Numbered from the stretch's first letter, positions 8,738 through 16,880 are shown. The stretch: DNA of 34,059 nucleotides from Alkalihalobacillus alcalophilus ATCC 27647 = CGMCC 1.3604 (GCF_000292245.2 NZ_ALPT02000046.1:1-34059), one strand, 5' to 3'. Numbers and translations are program-made. Notes: a model not told the origin generated them from the letters alone.

Positions 8738-9643
8738 CTATTTCCCCAAAAATCCTTTTAAAGCGAACGAAACATTTTGCGGACGTTCGGCTAATCTTCT
8801 CATAAAATAAGCAAACCAGTCATTTCCATAAGGTACATAAATCCGGACATGATAGCCTTGTTTCACTAACTCCCTTTGTAAAGATTCCCTAAATCCATAT
8901 AAAAGTTGAAACTCAAATTTATGTCGAGGAATTCTTTCTTTAAAACAAAAAATTTTCACCTTTTCGATGATTCGATGATCATGGGTAGCAATCGCTGTAA
9001 ATTCTCCCTCTCGTAAATGCTCTTTAATTCTCTCAAAATACTGAACATCAATTTCTTCTTTTGTTTGAAAAGCAATCGTTTTCGCTTCTTTATAGGCACC
9101 CTTAACAAGCCGTAAGCGAGCCCCTTTTAAATGTTGAATATCACTTTTAGCTCGGAACAAATAAGCTTGTATCACAGTCCCAACTGCATTAGGGAATTCA
9201 TTTCGTAAACTTTCCAACAACGTTATCGTATTTTGACAATAATCAGAGCTCTCCATATCAATACAAACAAAGTTACTTGACCGCTGGGCCGCCATTACAA
9301 TTTTTCTAACATTTTCGTAACAAAACTGCGGACTAATACTTAATCCTAGTTGAGTCAACTTAATCGACAACTGACTTTTCAGATGATATTTATTAATCTT
9401 ATCTAATATATCTAAACAAGTAACTGTGGCTTGAAGAGCCTCTTCCCTAGTTGTAACAAATTCTCCTAAATGGTCAATTGTTACTAAAAAACCTTGTTCA
9501 TTCAAACTTTCGATAATTTTTCGTGCTTCTTCAAATGTTGTCCCGGCAATGACTTGTTTTGCTCCAAATTGTAAACCAAACTTTTTCGCCAAATGATTTA
9601 AGAGCTTATTTTTTGATAACATTAAAAAAAAGAGCCTTGTCAT
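8738..9643 (-). CDS. Proline dehydrogenase
   Basis: FAD-dependent oxidation of proline to pyrroline-5-carboxylate. The 301-residue length matches the monofunctional Bacillus PutB/FadM enzymes. Visible motifs are GEFVTTREEA, LSIKLTQLG, VCIDMESSDY, VIQAYLFRA, RLRLVKGAYKE, ATHD and the C-terminal YVPYGNDWFAYFMRRLAERPQN, which contributes substrate-binding arginines. GAGGAGTGG lies about 11 bases before the ATG. No rocA/putC (pyrroline-5-carboxylate dehydrogenase) gene is nearby. The arginase gene follows in the same direction, consistent with a joint role in arginine/proline use. I saw no -12/-24 (sigma-L) promoter. Confidence 0.93.
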   Translation of the reverse strand: MTRLFFLMLSKNKLLNHLAKKFGLQFGAKQVIAGTTFEEARKIIESLNEQGFLVTIDHLGEFVTTREEALQATVTCLDILDKINKYHLKSQLSIKLTQLGLSISPQFCYENVRKIVMAAQRSSNFVCIDMESSDYCQNTITLLESLRNEFPNAVGTVIQAYLFRAKSDIQHLKGARLRLVKGAYKEAKTIAFQTKEEIDVQYFERIKEHLREGEFTAIATHDHRIIEKVKIFCFKERIPRHKFEFQLLYGFRESLQRELVKQGYHVRIYVPYGNDWFAYFMRRLAERPQNVSFALKGFLGK

Positions 9644-9831
9644 TTTATTAAACCACTCCTCATCTCACATAATGAGAGTTGAAATCACTTATTCTCCTTA
9701 CTCATTTATATGCGATGGGATTGAGGCTATTCATTACGGTTCATTAGGTTTTAATGAAATGATAAAAAAGAAGCTACCCCATCAGCGTCATGTTTATGAC
9801 CTTTTAGGGATAGCTCTGTTGTCGTATGGCA

Positions 9832-10485
9832 TTAATTTAAGTCAAAATGTTTACCGTTAAGCTCGTAAATCACCCATTCAGTAATGTTTGTAGCATAGTC
9901 GGCAATTCGTTCAATGTATCGTCCGATAAAGGCGAGTTGGGTTATTTGATTCACTCCAACCTCACCTGAATTCATTTCAAATAGCTCCTTAATGATTTCA
10001 CCGTACATCCGATCAACATGATCATCAAGGGAAGCAATTCGTTGAGCGAGCATGGCATCCGAGTCGTCATACGCTTTTAATGATTCCTCAATCATTTGCT
10101 CGGCAAGATGAAACATTTTAAGCATTTTGTCTTTGATTTCAGTTAACGTTGAATCGTCTAAGCGACGGGCTGCTTTTGCCATATCGACAGCTAAATCGCC
10201 AACCCTCTCTAAATCACTCGAAATTTTTAATGTTACAATCAATTTTCGTAAATCGGTAGCGACTGGTTGTTGTTTTGTTATTAAAAGCGTAACGGAATCA
10301 TTCAGTTGATGTTCAAGCTCATTGATAAAATGGTCGTCTTGAATAATCGATTCCATCTTAATCAAATCAGCTTCACGGAAGGCTACATGTGTTTCATTCA
10401 AAACTTCTGAAACCCTTGTTCCCATCCCTAACAATTGATCTTTAATTGCTTGTAGCTGTTGTTGAAAATTTTCTCTGCCTGCCAT
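9832..10485 (-). CDS. phoU: Phosphate transport regulator PhoU
   Basis: A 217-residue helical-bundle protein that links PstSCAB to the PhoR-PhoP kinase system and limits phosphate uptake. The two PhoU repeats each carry the metal-binding signature: ISSDLERVGDLAVDMAKAA in the first and FIGRYIERIADYATNITEWV in the second. Start MAGRENFQQQL at 10485 is chosen because AAGGGGGAG precedes it and the family begins there; the frame runs 36 codons further upstream without a ribosome binding site. It is the last gene of the pst operon, 13 bp after pstB. I saw no clear terminator behind it. Confidence 0.95.
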   Translation of the reverse strand: MAGRENFQQQLQAIKDQLLGMGTRVSEVLNETHVAFREADLIKMESIIQDDHFINELEHQLNDSVTLLITKQQPVATDLRKLIVTLKISSDLERVGDLAVDMAKAARRLDDSTLTEIKDKMLKMFHLAEQMIEESLKAYDDSDAMLAQRIASLDDHVDRMYGEIIKELFEMNSGEVGVNQITQLAFIGRYIERIADYATNITEWVIYELNGKHFDLN

Positions 10486-10498
10486 GGATTGCTCCCCC

Positions 10499-11332
10499 TT
10501 AACCGAATCGACCAGAAATATAATCTTCAGTACGACGGTCGGTTGGATTCGAGAAAATTTTGTCCGTTTCGTCATACTCAACGACTTCACCATTTAAGAA
10601 AAACGCAGTCCGATCAGAAATACGTGCTGCTTGTTGCATGTTGTGTGTAACGATAACGATACTATAGTCTTGTTTTAATTGTTGAACAAGCTCTTCTACT
10701 TTTAACGTTGAAATCGGGTCAAGAGCTGAAGTCGGTTCATCCATCAAAATAACATCAGGCTCAATCGCTAAACAACGTGCGATACAAAGACGTTGCTGCT
10801 GCCCTCCAGATAATCCATATGCATTTTCATTTAATCGGTCTTTTACTTCATCCCAAATATAGGCCCCTTTTAAACTTTGCTCCACGATTTCATCTAATAT
10901 TTTTTTATTACGGATTCCATGAATTCTTGGTCCATAAGCGATATTATCATAAATCGACTTCGGAAATGGATTAGGCTTTTGAAAAACCATTCCGACTCTC
11001 GTTCTTAATTCTTCTACTTTAAAAGACTTCTTAAAAATACTTTGCTCTCTTAGTTGAATATCTCCTGATACCCGAACGATAGGGACAAGCTCAACCATCC
11101 GATTTAACGTTTTTAAATAAGTAGATTTCCCACATCCAGACGGCCCAATAATGGCAGTTACTTCTTTTTCATAGATTGAAAGGTTAATATCTTTCAGGGC
11201 ATGATCTTGACCATACCATAAATTTAAGCCTTTTGTATCGTAAACGACCTTTTTATCTAGTGCTTGGTATCTCGGTTTTTCATTCACTGAAATGGAAATT
11301 TCTTTCTTTTTCGGTTCCGTCAACATCGTCAT
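10499..11332 (-). CDS. pstB: Phosphate ABC transporter ATP-binding protein PstB
   Basis: ATPase of the high-affinity phosphate importer. It has Walker A IGPSGCGKST, Q-loop MVFQKPNPFP, signature LSGGQQQRLCIARCLA, Walker B VILMDEPTSALD, and the H-loop VTHNMQQAARISDRTAFF typical of PstB. At 277 aa it carries a ~30-residue N-terminal extension before KGLNLWYG, common in Bacillaceae PstB. AGGAGG sits seven bases before the first ATG. It follows pstA by 18 bp. Confidence 0.97.
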   Translation of the reverse strand: MTMLTEPKKKEISISVNEKPRYQALDKKVVYDTKGLNLWYGQDHALKDINLSIYEKEVTAIIGPSGCGKSTYLKTLNRMVELVPIVRVSGDIQLREQSIFKKSFKVEELRTRVGMVFQKPNPFPKSIYDNIAYGPRIHGIRNKKILDEIVEQSLKGAYIWDEVKDRLNENAYGLSGGQQQRLCIARCLAIEPDVILMDEPTSALDPISTLKVEELVQQLKQDYSIVIVTHNMQQAARISDRTAFFLNGEVVEYDETDKIFSNPTDRRTEDYISGRFG

Positions 11333-11350
11333 CGTTTCTCCTCCTAAAGA

Positions 11351-12235
11351 CTAATATCTCTTTTGAAATTTATTTCGAATGATAATCGCGATAGAATTCA
11401 TTAAGAATAAAACAACTAATAAAACCACTATCGTTGCCGCTGCTAAATTAGCGTATTCTGCTACTAAGGCTGAATCCAATGTCCAATAATAGATTTGCAT
11501 CGGCATCACGGTAAAGCGGTCAAAAATGCTTTCTGGGAACGGAATTAATAAAGCTGGAATTCCAATTACGACTAGTGGAGCCGTTTCACCAATCGCTCGT
11601 GATAATGATAAAATCGCTCCCGTTAAAATACCAGGTAAGGCAGATGGTAAGATAATATTTTTTATCGTTTGCCATTTAGTGGCTCCCATCCCATAAGACG
11701 CTTCACTCAAGTGGTTTGGTACCGCACGTATAGCTTCTTGAGAGGCGACAACGACAATCGGTAAAACGAGTAATGACATCGTTAAACCACCCGCTAAGAC
11801 CACATTCCCTAAATCAAACCCACGAACAAAAACCGTTAAACCTAAAATTCCAAAAACAATCGAAGGAACCCCTGCTAAGTTCGAAATATTCGTTTGAATA
11901 AACGATTGTAGTTTCCCTTTTTTGGCATAACATTCTAAATAAATCGCTGTCCCAACACCAAGTAGCATCGTAACTGGTGCAACAATAAGCATCAACCAAA
12001 GCGTTCCTAAAATCGCTCCCATAATCCCTGCATTTTCCGCTCGAGTTGATAATTTATTTGTTAGGAAATCGAAGTCAATCCAACCTATACTTTGAGAAAA
12101 AACTCGATAAATTAGTATCGCTAGCACGAGTAATCCAAATGTTGAGGCAAGAAAAAAGAGTGACTTTGCGATCGAATTTTTCACTAATCGTTTATCGATT
12201 CTATTTTGAACTTTTTCCATATCCATATATCGCAT
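11351..12235 (-). CDS. pstA: Phosphate ABC transporter permease PstA
   Basis: A 294-residue membrane protein with six predicted hydrophobic segments. The cytoplasmic coupling loop reads EASYGMGATKWQTIKNIILPSALPGILTGAILSLSRAIGETAPL, spanning an EAA motif and the RAIGETAPLV stretch diagnostic of PstA. The start lies one base after the pstC stop; AGGGAGGAA, before the start, lies within the pstC end, which suggests translational coupling. It forms the channel with PstC. Confidence 0.95.
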   Translation of the reverse strand: MRYMDMEKVQNRIDKRLVKNSIAKSLFFLASTFGLLVLAILIYRVFSQSIGWIDFDFLTNKLSTRAENAGIMGAILGTLWLMLIVAPVTMLLGVGTAIYLECYAKKGKLQSFIQTNISNLAGVPSIVFGILGLTVFVRGFDLGNVVLAGGLTMSLLVLPIVVVASQEAIRAVPNHLSEASYGMGATKWQTIKNIILPSALPGILTGAILSLSRAIGETAPLVVIGIPALLIPFPESIFDRFTVMPMQIYYWTLDSALVAEYANLAAATIVVLLVVLFLMNSIAIIIRNKFQKRY

Positions 12236-12236
12236 A

Positions 12237-13181
12237 TTAGTATTCCTCCCTATACTTACGGGAAATATATTGGGCTAAAACATTCATTAATAACGTAAAA
12301 ACAAATAATGTCATCGCAACAGCATATAAGCTGTAATAAATAGTAGTGCCTGCAGCAGCTTCACCGCTTGTGATTTCAACAATATAGGCGGTCATGGTTT
12401 GCATCGATTGAGTAATATCGAATGTAAAGTTTTTTGAACTACCGCTAGCAATTGTCACGATCATTGTTTCACCAATCGCCCGCGATATCCCTAATACAAA
12501 CGAAGCAATAATTCCTGAGATCGCGGCTGGAATGACAACCTTCCCTGTCACTTCAAGCTTAGTAGCACCTAAAGCCAAAGCTCCTTCTCGCATCGAGTTC
12601 GGAACTGAGCTCATCGCATCCTCTGATAAAGAAGCGACCATTGGGATAATCATAATTCCCATCACAATTCCTGGACTTAATATATTCGTAGCTTCGAGTC
12701 CTGGAATAATCGCTCTTAAAATAGGTGTCACAAAGGTAAAGGCAAAGAATCCGTACACAATCGTTGGAATACCCGCTAGTAACTCTAAAATCGGTTTTAA
12801 CACTTTTCTTACTTTTGCTGAGGCGTATTCACTTAAATAAACGGCCGTCATCAACCCAATTGGAATCGCAACGAGCATCGCTATTAGTGAGGACAATATC
12901 GTTCCCGTAATTAAAGGAAGAACACCAAATTCAGGATTTTGACTCAATGGTTTTAAGACAGTACCCGTAAAGAAATCCAAGAAAGGCACACGTCTAAAAA
13001 ACTCAAGTGTTTCCGTTAATAAGGTAAAAATGATCCCTACTGTTGTTAACACAGAAATTGTTGCAATGGTAAATAAAAGCTTCGGCATTAACTTTTCCAT
13101 AATCGTTGTAAAGTTCTTTTTATGTTTATTTTGCTCTATCATTTCTTGAACGGTTTTTTTATTCGTTACTGTCTTGCTCAT
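12237..13181 (-). CDS. pstC: Phosphate ABC transporter permease PstC
   Basis: A 314-residue membrane protein with a longer N-terminal cytoplasmic tail before the first membrane segment (about residues 33-55). The EAA loop region EGALALGATKLEVTGKVVIPAAISGI and ISRAIGETMIVTIASG are PstC hallmarks. AAGGGAG precedes the ATG by eight bases. It is separated from pstS by 84 bp containing a stem-loop. Confidence 0.95.
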   Translation of the reverse strand: MSKTVTNKKTVQEMIEQNKHKKNFTTIMEKLMPKLLFTIATISVLTTVGIIFTLLTETLEFFRRVPFLDFFTGTVLKPLSQNPEFGVLPLITGTILSSLIAMLVAIPIGLMTAVYLSEYASAKVRKVLKPILELLAGIPTIVYGFFAFTFVTPILRAIIPGLEATNILSPGIVMGIMIIPMVASLSEDAMSSVPNSMREGALALGATKLEVTGKVVIPAAISGIIASFVLGISRAIGETMIVTIASGSSKNFTFDITQSMQTMTAYIVEITSGEAAAGTTIYYSLYAVAMTLFVFTLLMNVLAQYISRKYREEY

Positions 13182-13221
13182 TTGTTCGGCTCCCTTCTCG
13201 CCATTTGTTCCCTTTTGAAAA

Positions 13222-13247
13222 GAGGGGAAAGAAACTCATTTCCCCTC
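13222..13247 (-). terminator. Intra-operon stem-loop between pstS and pstC
   Basis: GAGGGGAAA (13239-13247 read on the minus strand) pairs perfectly with TTTCCCCTC (13222-13230), followed only by TTTTC. Such a hairpin behind the first gene probably acts as a leaky terminator or 3' stabiliser that keeps PstS in excess over the permeases (inference). Confidence 0.7.
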
Positions 13248-13265
13248 CTCTATTTCTTTTTTATT

Positions 13266-14279
13266 TTATAAGCCTTCTAAATAATCGATAAACCCTTGAA
13301 CTTCCTCATCTGGAATCGGAGCAAAGCCAGTTTCTCCAGCGAAGTCATTAATATGATTCATAACATATTTGGCAAAATCTAATACTTCTGGTTTGCTTTT
13401 CGCATTATCAACATTTAAATATGTGAATACTGGGCGCGTAAATGGTGCATAATCTGCCTCTTCGCCGATTGTATCAAGTGATGGAGCAACCGCACCTTCA
13501 CCAAAATCAATACTTACAGCTTGTAACTTATCTTGGTTGTTCACATAATATCCGAATCCGAAAAAGGCAATTCCGTTCGGGTCTTCAGCAATCAAGTTCA
13601 CAAGAGTTGAATAATCTTGTTGCAAGTTAACACTATCAACTAAATCTTGTTTTTCCAGTACTTCATCAAAGAAAAACTCATAAGTACCATGATTTTCGTT
13701 CGGACCATAACGATTTACTTCTGTATCTGGGAAATCTGGATTAATATCAGACCATTTTTCAATTCCGCCATCTGCTAAGAACATTTGGACAACGTCCTCT
13801 TGCGTAAGCTCTGTTGCCCAATCATTTTCAGGGTTAATAACAAATGTTAAACCATCTAATGCTACCTTTAGTTCTTTTACTTCCATTCCTAACTCATCAG
13901 CAAGTTGTTGTTCTTCTTCTTTTATTTCACGTGAAGCATTATTAAAGTCTGTTCCGTTTTCTGCTAAGAACCTTTGAAACCCTGCACCTGTTCCAGCACG
14001 GCTAACTTCAACCGATACTCCCTCTTGTTCATTAATCATATATTCTTCCGCTAAAATCGCCATTAAGGGATAAACAGTACCAGAACCATCAATGACAACA
14101 CTACCTTCAAGTTCAGCATTTTCATTTCCTTCTACTTCTGCACTTTCATTTTGATTCTCTGAATCTGTGTCGTTCGCATCTGCATTTGCTCCAGAGTCAT
14201 CATTCCCGCCACCACAAGCTACTAAAATAGCGGACATTAAAGCGACTACTAGTAAGACAAAATACTTTTTTGATTTCAC
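13266..14279 (-). CDS. pstS: Phosphate-binding lipoprotein PstS
   Basis: Extracytoplasmic receptor of the Pst importer. The start is taken as GTG at 14279, eight bases after GGGGAG, giving MKSKKYFVLLVVALMSAILVAC with a lipobox LVAC. An in-frame ATG nine codons upstream lacks a ribosome binding site. An acidic linker rich in Asp, Asn and Glu follows the lipid-anchor cysteine, then the phosphate-binding signatures GSGTVYPLM, SRAGTGAGFQRF and NASREIKEEE. The 337-residue length is normal. It is the first gene of pstSCAB-phoU and is preceded by PhoP-type repeats. Confidence 0.95.
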   Translation of the reverse strand: MKSKKYFVLLVVALMSAILVACGGGNDDSGANADANDTDSENQNESAEVEGNENAELEGSVVIDGSGTVYPLMAILAEEYMINEQEGVSVEVSRAGTGAGFQRFLAENGTDFNNASREIKEEEQQLADELGMEVKELKVALDGLTFVINPENDWATELTQEDVVQMFLADGGIEKWSDINPDFPDTEVNRYGPNENHGTYEFFFDEVLEKQDLVDSVNLQQDYSTLVNLIAEDPNGIAFFGFGYYVNNQDKLQAVSIDFGEGAVAPSLDTIGEEADYAPFTRPVFTYLNVDNAKSKPEVLDFAKYVMNHINDFAGETGFAPIPDEEVQGFIDYLEGL

Positions 14280-14381
14280 GAATTGTTCTCCCCTTTTCTG
14301 TATCAATCAGTTTGTTTTGGAGACTAGCTCCTCTTTACAACTTCAGTATAAGGGCACTTTATTAAGACAGTTCGCATCATT

Positions 14382-14428
14382 TGTAAAGCTTTCATAAATC
14401 GATGTAAACATTCTGTAGAGATTGTAAA
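14382..14428 (-). promoter_or_regulatory. PhoP (PHO-box) repeat array of the pst operon
   Basis: On the minus strand five six-base units, TTTACA/TCTACA/TTTACA/TTTATG/TTTACA, occupy plus-strand positions 14423-14428, 14414-14419, 14403-14408, 14393-14398 and 14382-14387. Start-to-start spacing is 9-11 bp. This matches the known Bacillus PhoP recognition pattern, TT(A/T/C)A(C/T)A repeats about one helical turn apart. The unit nearest the gene could also serve as the -35, with TAATAA (14359-14364) 17 bp downstream as the -10. Confidence 0.8.
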
Positions 14429-14512
14429 TTTAATATTAAGGACGAAAAGGATATTTTTTTAAAACAAAAAAGAGCCAGAACGAACCCTGCCCCTTGCCTT
14501 CTTACTATTTAA

Positions 14513-14690
14513 TTGAACTACTCCCACTTATCGACCTTGCGGTCTGATTGAAGTGGGAGATTCTTGGGAACAGAGCGTACTTGCCAGCGTATTTCTTTGC
14601 TAACAGAGGTTTCTCTTATGGACCAAGCTATCCCCATCGATTCCTACGGTTCTGTATGTTGTTTAAGCCAAGTGGAAAGTTCTTAACCCT
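14513..14690 (-). ncRNA. Probable TnpB guide (omega) RNA scaffold
   Basis: It covers the last codons of tnpB and the right end. The double hairpin (outer stem 14521-14529/14551-14559, inner 14533-14536/14541-14544) occupies the position of the omega-RNA 3' scaffold in characterised TnpB systems. The guide would be the flanking host sequence starting at 14512, TTAAATAGTAAGAAGGCAAG. The 5' limit is a guess. Confidence 0.6.
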
Positions 14691-15796
14691 TCGGCTAGAA
14701 TATTTTGGCTGGCATTTATATCTCGATCGTGATGTTTATGGCAAATAGGACAAGTCCAATCTCTTATTTCAAGAGATTTCTTGCCATCTTGATGTCCACA
14801 ATGGGAACATATTTGACTAGAGGGAAACCACCTGCTTATTTTCAAGATGGTTTTCCCGTACCATTTCGCTTTGTATTCTAATTTTGATACAAAAGCAGAC
14901 CATGATACATCCGAGATGGATTTGGCTAACTTATGATTGCGTAACATTCCTTTGGTGTTCAAGTCCTCTATACAGATCATATCGTGGTTTTTGATAATGT
15001 CTGTACTTAATTTGTGAAGAAAATCGTCTCGTTGGTTCCTGACTCTTTCGTGCAATCTAGCCACTTTGCGTTTTTGCTTCTGATAGTTTTTGGCATCAAG
15101 TAGATTGATGTCATTGTTTTTAGCATTTAATGCACGTCTGGAAAGTTTTCGCTGTTCACGTTTTAGCCTCTTTTCCATTTTGGCTGTGAATGTATGATTA
15201 TCCATCTTACGACCATCCGAAAGAACCGCAAAGTCCGCAATGCCTAAATCTATACCGATAGATGAATCTGCTTTCTTCAAGGGCTGTACGTCTGTTTCGG
15301 TAAGAATGGATACAAAATACTTTCCACTAGGATTTCGTCTAACCGTAGCATTAAGGATACGACCATGTACGTCACGACTTTTGGCCAAGCGAACAAGACC
15401 CAGTTTCGGCAATTTGATTTTGTTGTCTACCATGGCAATGTTATGGTTTGTTTCTTTCGTCGTATAGGATTGTACCTGATTCTTTTTAGACTTGAAGCGC
15501 GGAGCTTTCGTTTGTTTCTTAAAGAATCGAGTATAGGAATCAGCGAGGTTTTTCAGAGAAGATTGAAGGGCAGTGCTGTCCACTTCTTTTAGCCATACGA
15601 ATTCCTTTTTTAGTTGTGTTAATTGGGCCGAACAAGAAGGGTACGTTAATCCTTTGCCTGTTTCTTTGTATGTATCGTTCCATTGCCCTAAAAAGCGATT
15701 AAATACAAAACGAGAACAGCCGATGGTTTTGGCAATCAGGGTTTCTTGTTCTTTGCTTGGATAGATACGGAACTTATAGGCTTTCTTGACTAGCAC
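14663..15796 (-). CDS. tnpB: TnpB RNA-guided nuclease (OrfB_IS605 family)
   Basis: A complete 377-residue TnpB with an intact RuvC triad: Asp183 in SIGIDLGIADFA, Glu277 in MICIEDLNTKGM and Asp359 in HDRDINASQN. The zinc ribbon CSHCG...CPICH is also intact. The N-terminal MLVKKAYKFRIYPSKEQ...FNRFL and PRFKSKKNQ are the helix-turn-helix/OrfB_IS605 N region. In characterised relatives TnpB cleaves targets matching the guide next to a short TAM, maintaining the element at its donor site. No tnpA lies adjacent, so the copy is non-autonomous. A GGAGGAGGGAG stretch lies before the ATG. Confidence 0.95.
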   Translation of the reverse strand: MLVKKAYKFRIYPSKEQETLIAKTIGCSRFVFNRFLGQWNDTYKETGKGLTYPSCSAQLTQLKKEFVWLKEVDSTALQSSLKNLADSYTRFFKKQTKAPRFKSKKNQVQSYTTKETNHNIAMVDNKIKLPKLGLVRLAKSRDVHGRILNATVRRNPSGKYFVSILTETDVQPLKKADSSIGIDLGIADFAVLSDGRKMDNHTFTAKMEKRLKREQRKLSRRALNAKNNDINLLDAKNYQKQKRKVARLHERVRNQRDDFLHKLSTDIIKNHDMICIEDLNTKGMLRNHKLAKSISDVSWSAFVSKLEYKAKWYGKTILKISRWFPSSQICSHCGHQDGKKSLEIRDWTCPICHKHHDRDINASQNILAEGLRTFHLA

Positions 15797-15859
15797 GGCT
15801 CTCCCTCCTCCACAAAACGAACTTTTGTTCTTATCGTATCATGAAAAGGAGCGTTTTGG

Positions 15860-16141
15860 CTACCACCAACCGACATTCATCTCCCACCTTTCGTTGGGCT
15901 TTGCCCTTCTCACGATGGAGGAAGGAGTCTTCTGTCGGAAAACGATAAAATAAAAAGAACCACTCTTTTCCTCATTTGAAAAGTGGTTCTTATGTTTTCT
16001 TTGATAAAGTTTATCTTTTTTTGTTTTTGTTTTTCTTGTAAATAAGGATAATTCTACATAAGGACTTCTCCCATTTTCAGGGTTGCGACGGCCTTCCCTC
16101 ATTAACTTTTCTCTTTGTTTTTTCGCTTTTGATTTTGCCAC
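15860..16141 (-). CDS. Small basic protein; 3' end replaced by the IS element
   Basis: The start is GTG at 16141 (MAKSKAKKQREKLMREGRRNPENGRSPY...), about seven bases after GAGGTG. It is rich in Lys and Arg and has no membrane segment. The native part seems to end at ...NEEKSGSFYFI; I recall Bacillus small proteins ending in GSFYF but cannot name the family. From about 15944 on the frame reads IS left-end sequence (VFRQKTPSSIVRRAKPNERWEMNVGWW). Removing the IS and joining TTTAT to TTAAATAG gives TTT ATT TAA, a stop right after FI. So the last ~27 residues are insertion-derived. A terminator stem lies within the native 3' coding end. Confidence 0.7.
   Translation of the reverse strand: MAKSKAKKQREKLMREGRRNPENGRSPYVELSLFTRKTKTKKDKLYQRKHKNHFSNEEKSGSFYFIVFRQKTPSSIVRRAKPNERWEMNVGWW
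15951..15990 (-). terminator. Terminator overlapping the 3' coding end of the small basic protein gene
   Basis: AGAACCACT (15982-15990 read on the minus strand) pairs perfectly with AGTGGTTCT (15956-15964), followed by TTTTTATTTTAT. The stem encodes KNHFSNEEKSGS, so coding and termination share sequence. Confidence 0.75.
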
Positions 16142-16266
16142 TTTTTTCACCTCATCATTAAAGATTTGAACACTATTATCTATGATTTTATATTTAAATT
16201 CAAGTCTAATATTTGGATCATCTATTCACTATAATAAACCTAATACATATTTGAGGAGTGACGAGA

Positions 16267-16764
16267 TTGATTCGAAAAGCGATTATAACCGATATCCCCC
16301 ACATTCAAAAATGGATTTATGAGCGTGCAAAAGATATCCAGAAGAAAGAACTTTCCCAATGGGAGTTTTATTTAACACAAGAAAACACGCAAATTGTACA
16401 AGATGACTTTGAACAGAACACTTTATATGTATTAGTAGACAAGAGCGAGACACCAATCGGTTCATTTACGTTAACACTAGGAGACGATTGGGATTTTAAC
16501 CTTTGGCCAGACCATAAAGAAAAACCCTCCTTTTATTTACATCGCGTAGTCGTTCCACTCAAGTTAAAAGGAGAAAACATTGGCACAAAGCTCATTGCAT
16601 CTGCTCAAAAAATAGCATCTAACGCTGGGTACTCACTCCGACTAGACTGTGCCCGATTTAACCCATTTTTAAAACCTTTCTATTTACAACACGGCTTTTT
16701 ATTAAAATCAACTTTAGAGGAATTTTTGTTATTTGAATGGAAAGAGGGAGCCGAAATTAAATGA
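16267..16764 (+). CDS. GNAT family N-acetyltransferase
   Basis: About 165 residues. The start is probably TTG at 16267, giving MIRKAIITDIPHIQKWI, because GAGGAG (16253-16258) is eight bases upstream; the in-frame GTG at 16258 overlaps that site. The fold markers are the N-terminal IRKAIITDI, TPIGSFTL in beta-4, YLHRVVVPLKLKGENIGTKLIASAQKIA (acetyl-CoA loop, K-x-x-N-I-G variant of R/QxxGxG/A) and LRLDCARFNPFLKPFYLQHGF. The substrate cannot be told. It is transcribed divergently from the small basic protein gene and followed by its own terminator. Confidence 0.88.
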   Translation: MIRKAIITDIPHIQKWIYERAKDIQKKELSQWEFYLTQENTQIVQDDFEQNTLYVLVDKSETPIGSFTLTLGDDWDFNLWPDHKEKPSFYLHRVVVPLKLKGENIGTKLIASAQKIASNAGYSLRLDCARFNPFLKPFYLQHGFLLKSTLEEFLLFEWKEGAEIK

Positions 16765-16779
16765 ATAGGACCATGAGCG

Positions 16780-16818
16780 ATTCACACCAATCCACGTGGG
16801 CTGTGAATTGTTTTTTAT
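16780..16818 (+). terminator. Terminator of the GNAT gene
   Basis: ATTCACA (16780-16786) and TGTGAAT (16802-16808) enclose a second CCACG/GTGG pairing and are followed by a T-rich run. Confidence 0.85.
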
Positions 16819-16821
16819 TGA

Positions 16822-16880
16822 GGCGAGTTTTTCGGATTTGGCGGGCCTCCTCCTCCTTTTTCTCACACCATCCACGGCCA
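16822..16880. repeat. Candidate dispersed intergenic sequence, copy A
   Basis: CGAGTTTTTC, TGGCGG, a long pyrimidine tract and TTTTTCTCACACCA occur here in the same order as at 21391-21442. It sits between two terminators and codes for nothing visible. Confidence 0.3.

Larger units (their letters stand above)
14513..15944 (-). mobile_element. IS200/IS605-superfamily element carrying only tnpB (IS1341-like)
   Basis: The element has a TnpB gene and no Y1 transposase. The right end (low coordinates) has the perfect hairpin CTCCCACTT/AAGTGGGAG at 14521-14559, enclosing GACC-GCAA-GGTC, and probably ends ...TTCAA at 14513. The left end contains AGAAGGGCAAAGCCC and GGTGGGAGATGAATGTCGG, and probably begins at 15944 just after TTTAT (15945-15949). 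There is no target duplication, as expected for this superfamily. Both boundaries are inferred. It lies between pstS and the small gene whose 3' end it changed. Confidence 0.8.

Noticed and set aside
9672..9860. 62-residue plus-strand reading frame between the proline dehydrogenase and phoU genes
   Set aside because: No ribosome binding site before its ATG, it overlaps the end of phoU and occupies the likely promoter region of the proline dehydrogenase gene; no recognisable family.
16258..16266. GTG at 16258 as the start of the GNAT gene
   Set aside because: It overlaps the GAGGAG ribosome binding site; TTG at 16267 is correctly spaced.
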